From Selenomonadales bacterium (GTDB taxonomy: Bacteria; Bacillota; Negativicutes; Sporomusales; UBA7701), in contig JARKPR010000051.1 of NCBI GenBank assembly GCA_029975165.1, positions 1 to 35,838 on the forward strand: a stretch of 35,838 nucleotides of DNA, given 5' to 3'. The translations under genes were made by a program, and so were the position numbers. Below the pieces are notes generated by a model, which had not been told where the DNA came from, made no database searches, and saw only the letters and a list, made by a program, of their open reading frames with translations. Positions 22,152 to 30,762 of this stretch are shown here, piece after piece (the stretch's first letter is position 1; every line of letters starts with the position of its first letter).

Positions 22152-23414
22152 ATGCTGAAGTTCGGCGATGACAGAGGTCAACTGAAGTGCTCGTTTTGCG
22201 GCAAGCTGCAGGAACAGGTCAAGAAGCTGGTTGCCGGTCCCGGGGTATATATCTGCGATGAGTGCATCGAGCTGTGCAACGAGATAATCGAGGAAGAGCT
22301 GAGCGAGGATGTCGAAGTCGAACTGCGCGACATCCCCAAGCCCAAGGAGATCAGGGATATCCTCGACCAGTACGTCATCGGCCAGGAAGAGGCCAAGAAG
22401 ACGCTGGCGGTGGCTGTCTACAACCACTACAAGCGGATCAATCTCGGCGCGAAGCTGGAAGATGTCGAGCTGCAGAAGTCGAATATCGTGATGCTCGGGC
22501 CGACCGGCAGCGGCAAGACGCTGCTGGCCCAGACGCTGGCCAAGATTCTGAACGTGCCGTTCGCGATCGCCGACGCCACGTCGCTGACCGAGGCCGGCTA
22601 TGTGGGCGAGGATGTGGAGAATATCCTCCTCAAGCTCATTCAGGCCGCCGACTACGATGTGGAGAAGGCCGAGAAGGGCATCGTCTATATCGACGAGATC
22701 GACAAGATCGCCCGCAAGTCGGAGAATCCGTCGATCACCCGCGATGTGTCGGGCGAGGGCGTGCAGCAGGCGCTCTTGAAGATTCTCGAGGGCACGGTGG
22801 CGAGCGTGCCGCCCCAGGGCGGACGCAAGCATCCCCACCAGGAGTTCATCCAGATCGATACGACGAATATCCTGTTCATTTGCGGCGGGGCGTTCGACGG
22901 CGTCGACAAGATAATCGGCAACCGCACCGGCAAGAAGCAGATGGGCTTCGGGGCCGATATCAAGAGCCGCGAGGAGAAGAAGGTGGGCGAGATTCTGCGG
23001 CAGATTCTGCCGGAGGATTTGCTGAAGTTCGGGCTGATTCCCGAGTTCGTCGGCCGCCTGCCGGTGATCGTGACGCTGGACGCGCTGGATGAGGAGGCGC
23101 TGATGCGCATCCTGGTCGAGCCGAAGAATGCGCTGGTGAAGCAGTACCAGAAGTTCCTCGATCTCGACAATGTGCAGCTCGAGTTCAAGGAGGACGCGCT
23201 GCGCTCGATCGCCCAGGAGGCGCTGAAGCGCAAGACGGGAGCCCGCGGCCTGCGGTCGATCATCGAGGGCATCATGCGCAATGTGATGTACGAGGTGCCG
23301 TCGCGCGGCGATGTGGCCAAGTGCATCGTGACCCGCGAGGTGGTCGCGAACAAGGAGGAGCCCATCCTGGTGACGACCGACCGCAAGGGCAAGAAGAAAG
23401 AGGAGTCGGCTTAA
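22152..23414 (+). CDS. clpX: ATP-dependent Clp protease ATP-binding subunit ClpX
   Basis: A 420-residue AAA+ unfoldase that delivers substrates to ClpP. The N-terminal zinc-binding domain has C13, C16, C35 and C38. Walker A GPTGSGKT is at 116-123 and Walker B VYIDEID at 178-184. The pore loop GYVGED lies at about 149-154, and the sensor-2 and C-terminal domains are complete ([12 protein letters not shown] near the end). The ATG at 22152 lies 7 nt after GGGG. A strong terminator follows, closing the tig-clpP-clpX unit. Confidence 0.97.
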   Translation: MLKFGDDRGQLKCSFCGKLQEQVKKLVAGPGVYICDECIELCNEIIEEELSEDVEVELRDIPKPKEIRDILDQYVIGQEEAKKTLAVAVYNHYKRINLGAKLEDVELQKSNIVMLGPTGSGKTLLAQTLAKILNVPFAIADATSLTEAGYVGEDVENILLKLIQAADYDVEKAEKGIVYIDEIDKIARKSENPSITRDVSGEGVQQALLKILEGTVASVPPQGGRKHPHQEFIQIDTTNILFICGGAFDGVDKIIGNRTGKKQMGFGADIKSREEKKVGEILRQILPEDLLKFGLIPEFVGRLPVIVTLDALDEEALMRILVEPKNALVKQYQKFLDLDNVQLEFKEDALRSIAQEALKRKTGARGLRSIIEGIMRNVMYEVPSRGDVAKCIVTREVVANKEEPILVTTDRKGKKKEESA

Positions 23415-23426
23415 GCAGCCGCACGG

Positions 23427-23461
23427 CCGGGGGAGAATGCGAATTCTCTCCCGGTTTTTTG
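23427..23461 (+). terminator. Rho-independent terminator after clpX
   Basis: CCGGGGGAGAAT (23427-23438) pairs with ATTCTCTCCCGG (23443-23454, one G-U), followed by TTTTTTG. A second hairpin, GGGGGCA/TGCCCCC around a loop of seven Ts (23467-23487), follows at once. Confidence 0.88.
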
Positions 23462-23592
23462 TTTGCGGGGGCATTTTTTTTGCCCCCAGGTCCACTTATC
23501 GTGGCCGCTTTTGCCAGGATAAAACGGCCGCCGCTGCCTATACTAAGATTGAAGGCGCCGGGAATTCGCGAGGGAGGAGGAAGGCTGGAACA

Positions 23593-25278
23593 ATGGATTA
23601 CGCGGTAAATATCATCACCGTGATTCAGTTCTTCTTTGCGATCGTCATAGGCATGTATTTCTGGAATCTCCTCCGTTCCCAGCAGGGCAATCGGGTGGCC
23701 GTGGAGCGGGAGTCGAAGAAGGAGATGGAGAAGCTGCAGCGGATGCGGGAGATTTCGCTGACCGAGCCGCTGGCGGAGAAGACCCGCCCGGCGAGCTTCG
23801 GCGAGATCGTCGGCCAGGTCGAGGGGCTGAAGGCGCTCCGGGCGGCGTTGTGCGGGCCGAATCCCCAGCACGTCATTATGTACGGGCCGCCGGGGGTGGG
23901 CAAGACGGCGGCCGCCAGGCTGGTGCTGGAGGAGGCGAAGCGCAATCCGCTGTCGCCGTTCGGGGCGAGCGCGAAGTTCATCGAGATGGACGCGACGACG
24001 GCCCGGTTCGACGAGCGCGGTATCGCCGACCCGCTGATCGGCACGGTGCACGATCCGATTTACCAGGGGGCGGGGCCAATGGGCGTCGCCGGCATCCCCC
24101 AGCCGAAGCCGGGAGCGGTGACCAAGGCCCACGGCGGGCTGCTGTTCATCGACGAGATCGGCGAGCTGCACCATATCCAGATGAACAAGCTGCTGAAGGT
24201 GCTGGAGGACCGCAAGGTTTTCCTGGAGAGCTCGTATTACAACACCGAGGATACCAACATTCCGTCGCATATCCACGATATTTTCCAGAACGGCCTGCCG
24301 GCCGATTTCCGCCTGATCGGCGCGACGACCCGTATGCCCCAGGATATACCGCCGGCCATCCGCTCGCGGTGCGTGGAGATTTTTTTCCGTCCGCTGCTGG
24401 CCGACGAGGTGGCGCTGATCGCCGGCAACGCCGTCCGCAAGGTGGATCTGGCGATCGACGACGCGGCGGTCGAGGTTCTGAAAAAGTATGCGACCAACGG
24501 CCGCGAGGCGGTGAATATCGTGCAGATCGTCGCCGGGGTGGCGCTTAACGACGGCAAGAAGAATATCGCCGCCGCCGATGTGGAGTGGGTGGTGAATTTC
24601 GGCCAGTACAGCCCGCAGCCGGACCGGAAGATTCCGCCCAAGCCGCAGGTGGGGTTCGCGAACGGCCTGGCGGTGTACGGCCCGAATATGGGCACGCTGA
24701 TGGAGATCGAGGTGTCGGTGCTGCCGAACGCCTTCGGCAACGGCAAGCTGACGGTGACCGGGGTGGTGGACGAGGAGGAGATCGGCACTCCGGGCCGGAC
24801 GATGCGCCGCAAGAGCATGGCCAGAGGGTCGCTGGAAAATGTACTTACCGTGCTGTGGAGCCGGTTCGGCATCGATTACCACAAGTACGACATTCACGTG
24901 AATTTCCCCGGCGGCGGCCCGATCGACGGCCCGTCGGCGGGGGTGACGGCGGCGGCGGCCATTTATTCGGCGATCAACAATATCCCCATCGACAATACGG
25001 TGGCGATGACGGGGGAGATTTCCATCCGCGGGCTGGTGAAGCCGGTGGGCGGGGTGAGCGCGAAGATCGCGGCCGCGAGGCAGGCCGGGGCGCGGCGGGT
25101 GATCATCCCGAAGGAGAATTGGCAGGAGCTTTACCGGACGATCGGCGTGGAGGTGGTGACGGTGGAGACGATCGAGGAGGTGCTGCGCCACGCGCTGGTG
25201 AAGGTGGGCGACTTGTGCCGGCTGGAGGTGCTGGCGCCGAAGCACGATTATCTGACGGCGGCGGGGATAAAGATGTAG
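23593..25278 (+). CDS. lonB: ATP-dependent protease LonB (membrane-anchored, spore-former type)
   Basis: A 561-residue Lon-like protease lacking the large N-terminal Lon domain. One membrane segment (about 8-25) replaces it. The AAA+ part has Walker [10 protein letters not shown] (about 97-105) and Walker B LLFIDEIGEL. The C-terminal serine-lysine peptidase domain carries S448 in DGPSAGVT and K491 in GGVSAKIAAA, a 43-residue separation as in Lon. In Bacillus the LonB gene is next to lonA and is used in the forespore. The ATG at 23593 starts the conserved N-terminus; an open frame upstream to 23437 covers the clpX terminator and is not coding. No clear sporulation promoter was found. Confidence 0.93.
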   Translation: MDYAVNIITVIQFFFAIVIGMYFWNLLRSQQGNRVAVERESKKEMEKLQRMREISLTEPLAEKTRPASFGEIVGQVEGLKALRAALCGPNPQHVIMYGPPGVGKTAAARLVLEEAKRNPLSPFGASAKFIEMDATTARFDERGIADPLIGTVHDPIYQGAGPMGVAGIPQPKPGAVTKAHGGLLFIDEIGELHHIQMNKLLKVLEDRKVFLESSYYNTEDTNIPSHIHDIFQNGLPADFRLIGATTRMPQDIPPAIRSRCVEIFFRPLLADEVALIAGNAVRKVDLAIDDAAVEVLKKYATNGREAVNIVQIVAGVALNDGKKNIAAADVEWVVNFGQYSPQPDRKIPPKPQVGFANGLAVYGPNMGTLMEIEVSVLPNAFGNGKLTVTGVVDEEEIGTPGRTMRRKSMARGSLENVLTVLWSRFGIDYHKYDIHVNFPGGGPIDGPSAGVTAAAAIYSAINNIPIDNTVAMTGEISIRGLVKPVGGVSAKIAAARQAGARRVIIPKENWQELYRTIGVEVVTVETIEEVLRHALVKVGDLCRLEVLAPKHDYLTAAGIKM

Positions 25279-25283
25279 GATTA

Positions 25284-25311
25284 AAAGGGGTCGATGGCAT
25301 CGACCCCTTTA
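25284..25311 (+). terminator. Terminator between lonB and lon
   Basis: AAAGGGGTCGAT (25284-25295) pairs with ATCGACCCCTTT (25299-25310) around GGC; perfect 12-bp stem with little U-tract beyond the stem Ts. It separates lonB from lon, so lon has its own promoter in 25312-25437. Confidence 0.75.
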
Positions 25312-25437
25312 TAGTTGGGAAAATTGCCCCTGATGGACGTATGCGCGGTGGAGGATTTTTCCCGGGGGTCTGAGAATATTTATAAATAGTGACGTTGAAA
25401 CTAACACTGCCATGCGAATCAGAAGGGGGCGACACGC

Positions 25438-27753
25438 TTGTCCAAGCAGCTCAGGAAGATGCCGCTATTGCCGCTACGGGGCATTCTCGTTTTTCCATAT
25501 ATGATCATTCATCTCGACGTCGGCCGCGAGAAGTCGATCGGCGCGCTGGAGGAGGCGATGGTCCACGATCGCCTTATCATGCTGGCCAGCCAGCGCGACG
25601 CCCAGAACGACAAGCCGCAGCCCGAGGATATTTTCAGCGTGGGCACGGTGGCCGAGATCAAGCAGCTTTTGAAGCTGCCGGGCGGGACGATCAGGGTGCT
25701 GGTGGAGGGCCTCCACCGGGCGGAGATCGTGCGCTATGCCGAGCTGGAGCCTTTTTACATGGCGGAGATCCGCGAACACAACGAGGCGGAGACGAAGACG
25801 CCCGAAATCGAGGCGCTGACGCGCACGGCGATCAGCCAGTTCGAGCAGTGGGTGAAGCTGAGCAAGAAGATTCCGCCGGAGACGCTGGTGTCGGTGGTGA
25901 TGGTGGAGGAGCCCGGCCGCCTGACCGATCTGATCGCCAGCCACCTGGCGCTGAAGATCGAGGATAAGCAGGTGCTGCTGGACGCCGTCGACGTGAAGGA
26001 GCGGCTGGAGCGGCTGTGCGATATTCTCGGCCGCGAGATGGAGATCCTCGAGTTGGAGAAGAAGATCAATGTCCGCGTCCGCAAGCAGATGGAGAAGACG
26101 CAGAAGGAGTATTACCTGCGCGAGCAGCTCAAGGCCATTCAGAAGGAGCTGGGCGATAAGGACGACCGCCTGGCGGAGGCGGACGAATACCGCCAGAAGC
26201 TGAAGGAGCAGGAGCTGCCCAAGGATGTGGCCGAGAAGATAACGAAGGAGATCGAAAGGCTGGAGAAGATGCCGCCGATGGTGGCCGAGAGCGCCGTCAT
26301 CCGCACGTATCTCGACTGGCTGCTGGCGCTGCCGTGGGCGAAGGAGACGACCGACCGCCTCGATATCGGCATCGCCGAGAAGATCCTCGAGGAGGACCAC
26401 TACGGGCTGGAAAAGGTTAAGGAGCGCATTCTGGAGTATCTGTCGATCCGCAAGCTGACCGAGAAGATGAAGGGGCCCATCCTTTGCCTGGTGGGGCCGC
26501 CGGGCGTGGGCAAGACGTCGCTGGCCCGCTCGATCGCCCGGGCGATGGAGCGCAAGTTCGTGCGCGTGTCGCTGGGGGGCGTGCGGGACGAGGCCGAGGT
26601 CCGCGGCCACCGACGCACGTATGTGGGGGCGCTGCCGGGGAGGATTATCCAGGGGATGCGCACCGCGGGCTCGAAGAATCCCGTTTTCCTGCTGGACGAG
26701 ATCGACAAGATGAGCGCCGATTTCCGCGGCGACCCGTCGGCGGCGCTGCTGGAGGTGCTCGACCCGGAGCAGAACAACAGCTTCAGCGACCATTACATCG
26801 AGGTGCCGTTCGATTTGTCGCGGGTGTTGTGGGTGGTGACGGCCAATGTTATGCACAACATCCCCCGCCCGCTGTTCGACCGCATGGAGACGATCACGAT
26901 CGCCGGCTATACCGAGGAGGAGAAGACGCAGATCGCGATCCGCTACCTGATTCCCAAGCAGGTGCGCGACCACGGCCTGACCGATAAGCAGATCGTATTT
27001 TCCGAGGGGACGATCCAGAAGGTTATCCGCGATTATACCCGCGAGGCCGGGGTGCGGAACCTGGAGCGCAATATCGCCAACCTGTGCCGCAAGGCGGCCC
27101 GTCAGATCGTGCAGGACAAGCGGACGGTGGTGAAGATCACCGCCCAGAACCTACATACGTTCCTGGGGGCGCCGAAGTACCGCCACAAGCAGGCGGAACG
27201 CAACCTGCAGGTGGGGGTGGCGACCGGCCTGGCCTGGACCGAGGTGGGCGGCGATGTGCTGGGGGTCGAGGTGTCGACGATGAAGGGCAAGGGCAAGCTG
27301 ACGCTCACCGGCCAGCTGGGCGATGTGATGAAGGAGTCGGCCCAGGCGGGGTTCAGCTATATCCGCAGCCGCGCCCAGGAGCTGGGCGTCGATCCCGAGT
27401 TTTACGAAAAGACGGATATCCATATCCATTTGCCGGAGGGCGCCATCCCCAAAGACGGGCCGTCGGCGGGCATCACGATGGCGACGGCGGTGGCTTCGGC
27501 GCTGTCGGGCCGGCCGGTGAAGAACGATGTGGCGATGACGGGCGAGATCACGCTGCGCGGCCGGGTGCTGCCGGTCGGCGGCGTCAAGGAGAAGGTGCTG
27601 GCCGCCCATCGCGTGGGCATTAAGAAGATTATCCTCCCCAAGGAGAACAAGCGGGATATGGATGAGATACCGGTGAATGTGAAGCGCAGCCTGGAGTTCG
27701 TCCTGGTGGAGCATATGGACGAGGTGCTCAAGGCCGCGCTGGCCGACCAATGA
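25438..27753 (+). CDS. lon: ATP-dependent protease Lon (LonA)
   Basis: A 771-residue Lon with all three parts: N-terminal substrate-binding domain ([14 protein letters not shown] at the start), AAA+ domain with Walker A GPPGVGKT at 353-360 and LLDEIDKM as Walker B, and the peptidase domain with S676 in DGPSAGIT and K719 in [11 protein letters not shown] (43 residues apart). It degrades damaged and regulatory proteins in the cytoplasm. The TTG at 25438 has GAAGGGGG about 8 nt upstream and begins the conserved [15 protein letters not shown] saw no clear HrcA or CtsR site. Its stop overlaps the ysxC start (ATGA), giving coupling. Confidence 0.97.
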   Translation: MSKQLRKMPLLPLRGILVFPYMIIHLDVGREKSIGALEEAMVHDRLIMLASQRDAQNDKPQPEDIFSVGTVAEIKQLLKLPGGTIRVLVEGLHRAEIVRYAELEPFYMAEIREHNEAETKTPEIEALTRTAISQFEQWVKLSKKIPPETLVSVVMVEEPGRLTDLIASHLALKIEDKQVLLDAVDVKERLERLCDILGREMEILELEKKINVRVRKQMEKTQKEYYLREQLKAIQKELGDKDDRLAEADEYRQKLKEQELPKDVAEKITKEIERLEKMPPMVAESAVIRTYLDWLLALPWAKETTDRLDIGIAEKILEEDHYGLEKVKERILEYLSIRKLTEKMKGPILCLVGPPGVGKTSLARSIARAMERKFVRVSLGGVRDEAEVRGHRRTYVGALPGRIIQGMRTAGSKNPVFLLDEIDKMSADFRGDPSAALLEVLDPEQNNSFSDHYIEVPFDLSRVLWVVTANVMHNIPRPLFDRMETITIAGYTEEEKTQIAIRYLIPKQVRDHGLTDKQIVFSEGTIQKVIRDYTREAGVRNLERNIANLCRKAARQIVQDKRTVVKITAQNLHTFLGAPKYRHKQAERNLQVGVATGLAWTEVGGDVLGVEVSTMKGKGKLTLTGQLGDVMKESAQAGFSYIRSRAQELGVDPEFYEKTDIHIHLPEGAIPKDGPSAGITMATAVASALSGRPVKNDVAMTGEITLRGRVLPVGGVKEKVLAAHRVGIKKIILPKENKRDMDEIPVNVKRSLEFVLVEHMDEVLKAALADQ

Positions 27754-28376
27754 GCGCGGCGGCGCCGAACGTGGTGGCGGCCCGCTATGTGGCGTCGGCC
27801 GTCCGCCCCGACCAGTACCCGCCGGGGGATTTTGCCGAGGTGGCGTTCGTCGGCCGTTCGAATGTGGGCAAGTCGTCGCTGATAAATTCGCTCTGCCGCC
27901 ACGGCGGCCTGGCCCGCACGAGCGGCACGCCGGGCAAGACGCAGACGCTCAATTTTTACGCGGTGACGGTGAAGCTGGGCGAGGGGGAGCGGCGCGAGTT
28001 CCTGCTCGTGGACCTGCCGGGCTACGGCTACGCCCGCACCGGCCGCGCTATGCGCCGCCAGTGGGCGCAGTTCATCGACGAGTACCTGGCGGCTTCGCCG
28101 CGCCTCAGGCTGGTGTGCCAACTGATCGACAGCCGCCACCCGCCGATGGACAGCGATCTGGCGGCATATAGGCGGCTGGCGGAGCTGGGGCTGACCGTGC
28201 AGGTGGTGGCGACGAAGACGGACAAGCTGTCCCGCCAGGCGGCGAAAAAGAATGTGGCCGTGATCCGGGCCGCCCTCGCCCTGCCGGCGGCGGCGACGGT
28301 GATCGCTTATTCGGCGCCGGAGGGGACGGGGCGCGACGAGCTCCTTGACGTCATCGACCACCTTTTGCTAAAATGA
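27750..28376 (+). CDS. ysxC: Ribosome biogenesis GTPase YsxC/EngB
   Basis: A 208-residue TRAFAC GTPase needed for assembly of the large ribosomal subunit. G1 GRSNVGKSS (about 34-42), G2-region [14 protein letters not shown]3 DLPGYGYA and G4 TKTDK are all present. The ATG lies in the ATGA overlap with lon, and lon-ysxC is a widespread Firmicute pairing. The end of the gene contains a promoter for the next operon. Confidence 0.96.
   Translation: MSAAAPNVVAARYVASAVRPDQYPPGDFAEVAFVGRSNVGKSSLINSLCRHGGLARTSGTPGKTQTLNFYAVTVKLGEGERREFLLVDLPGYGYARTGRAMRRQWAQFIDEYLAASPRLRLVCQLIDSRHPPMDSDLAAYRRLAELGLTVQVVATKTDKLSRQAAKKNVAVIRAALALPAAATVIAYSAPEGTGRDELLDVIDHLLLK
28345..28374 (+). promoter_or_regulatory. 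Sigma-A promoter for the ahbAB operon, within the end of ysxC
   Basis: TTGACG (28345-28350), an 18-bp spacer, then TAAAAT (28369-28374). The transcript would start near 28381, at the foot of a 7-bp GC hairpin (28381-28387 with 28402-28408), leaving a leader of about 100 nt before ahbA. Confidence 0.6.
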
Positions 28377-28480
28377 AGGTGCGCGGGTGGCAAGGATGAC
28401 GCCCGCGCGGCCAGAACGACTGTGGTTTTCGTCCGGATGCGACGAAGGCCAGGTCTTTTTATATGTTTGCGGGAGGCGTC

Positions 28481-28933
28481 ATGTTAAGCGATTTCGACAA
28501 GCGGCTTTTGAACACCATCCAAAGCGATATTCCCCTGGTTGCCCGGCCGTTCGCGGCCGTGGCCGAGCGCCTGGGCGCCGACGAGGCGACAGTGATCGGG
28601 CGGCTCGAGCATCTGCGCGACAACGGTTTCATCCGCCGTATCGGCCCGTTTTTCGATTCGGCCCGCTTAGGCTACGTGAGCACGCTGGTGGCGTTGGCGG
28701 TCGAGCCGGAGGCGATGGCGGCGGTGGCGGCGGCGGTGAACGCTTACCCCGGCGTGACCCACAATTATGAGCGCGAGGGCGGGTATAACCTGTGGTTCGC
28801 CCTTCTGACGCCCGACATGGCGTCCCAGGAGGGTATCCTGGCGGCCGTCGCCCGCCTGCCGGGGGTGAGCGGGCTGATGAATCTGCCGGCGACGAGCAAG
28901 TTCAAGGTCAATGTGCGTTTTACGCTGGAGTAG
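28481..28933 (+). CDS. ahbA: Siroheme decarboxylase subunit AhbA (AsnC/Lrp-like fold)
   Basis: A 150-residue protein with an AsnC/Lrp-type helix-turn-helix and RAM domain. It matches the AhbA group rather than true regulators: LNTIQSDIPLVARPFAAVAE, LRDNGFIRRIGPFFDSARLGY and NAYPGVTHNYEREGGYNLWFAL, where the His in THNY and the LWFAL block are typical. AhbA with AhbB removes two carboxyl groups from siroheme on the alternative heme route. The ATG at 28481 follows GGGAGG. The partner AhbB gene begins 7 nt later. NirD/L-type proteins of heme d1 synthesis are close relatives, but no nir genes are nearby. A regulator role is less likely. Confidence 0.85.
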   Translation: MLSDFDKRLLNTIQSDIPLVARPFAAVAERLGADEATVIGRLEHLRDNGFIRRIGPFFDSARLGYVSTLVALAVEPEAMAAVAAAVNAYPGVTHNYEREGGYNLWFALLTPDMASQEGILAAVARLPGVSGLMNLPATSKFKVNVRFTLE

Positions 28934-28940
28934 GTGAGCG

Positions 28941-29420
28941 ATGCTGGACGATCTGGACAAGCGGATAATCGCCGCCATGCAGGACGATCTGCCGCTGGTG
29001 CCGGAGCCTTACAAGGCGGTGGCCGAACGGCTGGGCATCGCCGAGGAGGTGCTGCTGGCGAGGCTCGCGGGCTACCGCGCCCGCGGCGAGCTCAGGCGGA
29101 TGGGGGCGGTGCTGCGCCATCGCGAGGTGGGCTACGCCGCCAACGCGCTGTGCGCCTGGCAGGTGCCGGCGGACAAAATGGCGGCGGCGGCGGCGGCGAT
29201 GAAGGCGAGCGCGGCGGTGACGCATTGTTACGCCCGCGTGCCCCGGCCCGGCTGGCCGTATAATTTTTATATAATGCTCCATGGCCATACCCGCGAGGAA
29301 TGCACGCGGACGGCGGCCGCCCTGGCCGAGGGCCTCGGTCTGGGCGATTTCGTCATGCTTTTTTCCACCCGCGAGTGGAAGAAGACGAGTATGCGTTATT
29401 TCGGGGAGGATGAGGTATGA
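28941..29420 (+). CDS. ahbB: Siroheme decarboxylase subunit AhbB (AsnC/Lrp-like fold)
   Basis: A 159-residue partner of AhbA. AhbB-type features are LVPEPYKAVAERLG, the segment RRMGAVLRHREVGYAANAL, HCYARVPRPGWPYNFYIMLHG and the C-terminal REWKKTSMRYF. The pair forms the heterodimeric enzyme converting siroheme to 12,18-didecarboxysiroheme. The rest of the pathway (ahbC, ahbD) is not in this window. The gene's ATGA overlaps the start of the second ptb-like gene, an unusual partner for heme synthesis. Confidence 0.87.
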   Translation: MLDDLDKRIIAAMQDDLPLVPEPYKAVAERLGIAEEVLLARLAGYRARGELRRMGAVLRHREVGYAANALCAWQVPADKMAAAAAAMKASAAVTHCYARVPRPGWPYNFYIMLHGHTREECTRTAAALAEGLGLGDFVMLFSTREWKKTSMRYFGEDEV

Positions 29421-30328
29421 TAAGGAACTTCGCGGCTTTGCTGGCGGCGGTCCGCAAGCTGCCGCCCCGCCGGGTGGCGGTGGCGGCGGCCCACGACGAG
29501 GCCGTGCTGGCGGCGGTGCGGGAGGCGCGGGCCCAGGGCATCGCCGATTTCGTGCTGATCGGCGACCAGGGGAGGCTGCGGCCGCTGGCGGCCGCAGCCG
29601 GGGTGAACCTGGACGAGTGCGAGGTCGTCCACGAGCCGGACGCCCGCCAGGCGGCCCGCCGGGCGGCGATGATGGCGGGCGGCGGCCAGGCCGATATGCT
29701 GATGAAGGGCCTGATCGGCACGGGCGATTTCCTGCGGGCGTTGCTGGACAAGGAGGCCGGCCTGCGCACGGGGGCGCTGCTGAGCCATGTGTTCGCCCTC
29801 GAGGTGGCCGGCTACGACCGGCTGCTCTTCCTGACCGACGCGGCGATGAACGTCAGCCCGACGCTGGTCGAGAAGGCGGCCATCATCGAAAATGCGGCCG
29901 CCCTGGCCGGCGCGCTGGGGATCGAGCGGCCGAAGGTGGCGGCGCTGGCGGCGGTGGAAACGGTGGAGTCCGGCATGCTGGCGACGCAGGAGGCGGCCGC
30001 GCTGGCGAAGATGGCCGACCGGGGCCAGATCAGGGGCGGGGCAATCGTCGACGGGCCGCTAGCGCTCGACAACGCGGTGAGCGCCGAGGCGGCCCGCCAC
30101 AAGGGGATTGTCAGCCCGGTGGCCGGCGAGGCCGATATCCTGATGGTGCCCGATATCGAGGCCGGCAATGTGCTCGTCAAGTCGATGGTGTATTTCGCCG
30201 GCGCGCGGCTCGCCGGGCTGGTGATGGGGGCCGCGCGGCCGGTCGTCGTCACGTCGCGGGCCGACAGCGCCGAAGCGAAGGTGCTGTCGATCGCGCTGGG
30301 GGCGATGACGGCGCCGGGACGGCGATAA
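29417..30328 (+). CDS. Phosphate butyryltransferase-like protein (second paralogue)
   Basis: A 303-residue phosphate acetyl/butyryltransferase-family protein, same length as the one at 13771 and co-linear with it: LMKGLIGTGDFLRALLD, LRTGALLSHVFALEV, NVSPTLVEKAAIIENA, AARHKGIVSPVAGEAD and VPDIEAGNVLVKSMVYFA. Differences include loss of the ATVDA-like region wording and a more Ala-rich sequence, so its acyl-CoA preference may differ. Its ATG overlaps the ahbB stop (ATGA), so it is translated with ahbAB, and it precedes the second oxidoreductase operon by 434 nt. No kinase gene accompanies it here; it may share the buk product encoded at 12529. Confidence 0.85.
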   Translation: MIRNFAALLAAVRKLPPRRVAVAAAHDEAVLAAVREARAQGIADFVLIGDQGRLRPLAAAAGVNLDECEVVHEPDARQAARRAAMMAGGGQADMLMKGLIGTGDFLRALLDKEAGLRTGALLSHVFALEVAGYDRLLFLTDAAMNVSPTLVEKAAIIENAAALAGALGIERPKVAALAAVETVESGMLATQEAAALAKMADRGQIRGGAIVDGPLALDNAVSAEAARHKGIVSPVAGEADILMVPDIEAGNVLVKSMVYFAGARLAGLVMGAARPVVVTSRADSAEAKVLSIALGAMTAPGRR

Positions 30329-30349
30329 ATTTTTCACATTTTGCCAGCC

Positions 30350-30378
30350 TGGCAGGATTTTGGCAGGCCGGCTAGAAT
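30350..30378 (+). promoter_or_regulatory. Sigma-54-like (or weak sigma-A) promoter before the second oxidoreductase operon
   Basis: TGGCAGGATTTTGGCA (30350-30365) has GG and GC separated by 10 bp and fits the -24/-12 consensus TGGCAC-N5-TTGCA except for about two bases. TAGAAT (30373-30378) is a possible sigma-A -10 but lacks a good -35. An inverted repeat TGCCA-N3-TGGCA (30342-30354) overlaps the -24 region. No sigma-54 activator gene is in the window. Confidence 0.35.
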
Positions 30379-30383
30379 ACGTG

Positions 30384-30745
30384 AATTGATAAGTACTGGT
30401 CAGGCCACCTGTCCACCACGCCGGCTGTAGGCCGAGGCGGGGTCTGGCTGCATGCTGGCGCATGTATTTAACGCCGGCGGGTGGTAAAAACTAACGCATA
30501 GTTATGAAGGCACGGGGTTCCCGCCTTTGTATACGGAGCCGCCCATGCGGGCCGGCCGTTTCCCTCACCCCGCGCGCACCGCAGTTCCGCCCGTCGGCAG
30601 CGTGGCGGGGCTGCTCTCTTGCTCCCCCGCCGCCGGCGTGGTCCGGGCGGCGGGCGGCGGGGTTTCCGCGGAACGCGCGGGGTTCCCGCAAAGCGGAACG
30701 GGGACGGGTGGCATGGCGGCGGCTTCCGGGGGACACATTATTTTC
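30384..30745 (+). ncRNA. Candidate structured 5' leader RNA (no family recognised)
   Basis: This non-coding stretch is rich in ordered hairpins. GCCGGC at 30420-30425 and 30473-30478, with CCACC and GGTGG further out, closes a domain holding CATGC-TGGC-GCATG (30451-30464). Next come TAAC/GTTA (30492-30504), an AAGG/CCTT hairpin with an inner CGGG/CCCG (30507-30527), GCCC-ATGC-GGGC (30541-30552), TTCCGCGGAA (30664-30673) and a GTTC/GAAC hairpin near 30682-30699. I tested it by eye against T-box, TPP, FMN, cobalamin, glycine, SAM, c-di-GMP and 6S patterns and none fits. Short ORFs here have no family likeness. GC-rich DNA folds easily, so the RNA role is unproven. Confidence 0.35.
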
Positions 30746-30762
30746 AGGAGGTGGCTTGTTTT

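Noticed and set aside
21387-23495. Minus-strand 702-codon ORF opposite clpP and clpX
   Set aside because: Shadow frame over two conserved genes, without family motifs.
25312-25437. HrcA (CIRCE) or CtsR operator upstream of lon
   Set aside because: No inverted TTAGCACTC repeat or tandem GGTCAAA heptads are visible.
30384-30745. T-box or known metabolite riboswitch before the second oxidoreductase operon
   Set aside because: GGGTGGTA at 30479-30486 recalls a T-box, but the TGGNACCGCG core, specifier stem and terminator are absent; other riboswitch cores were not found.
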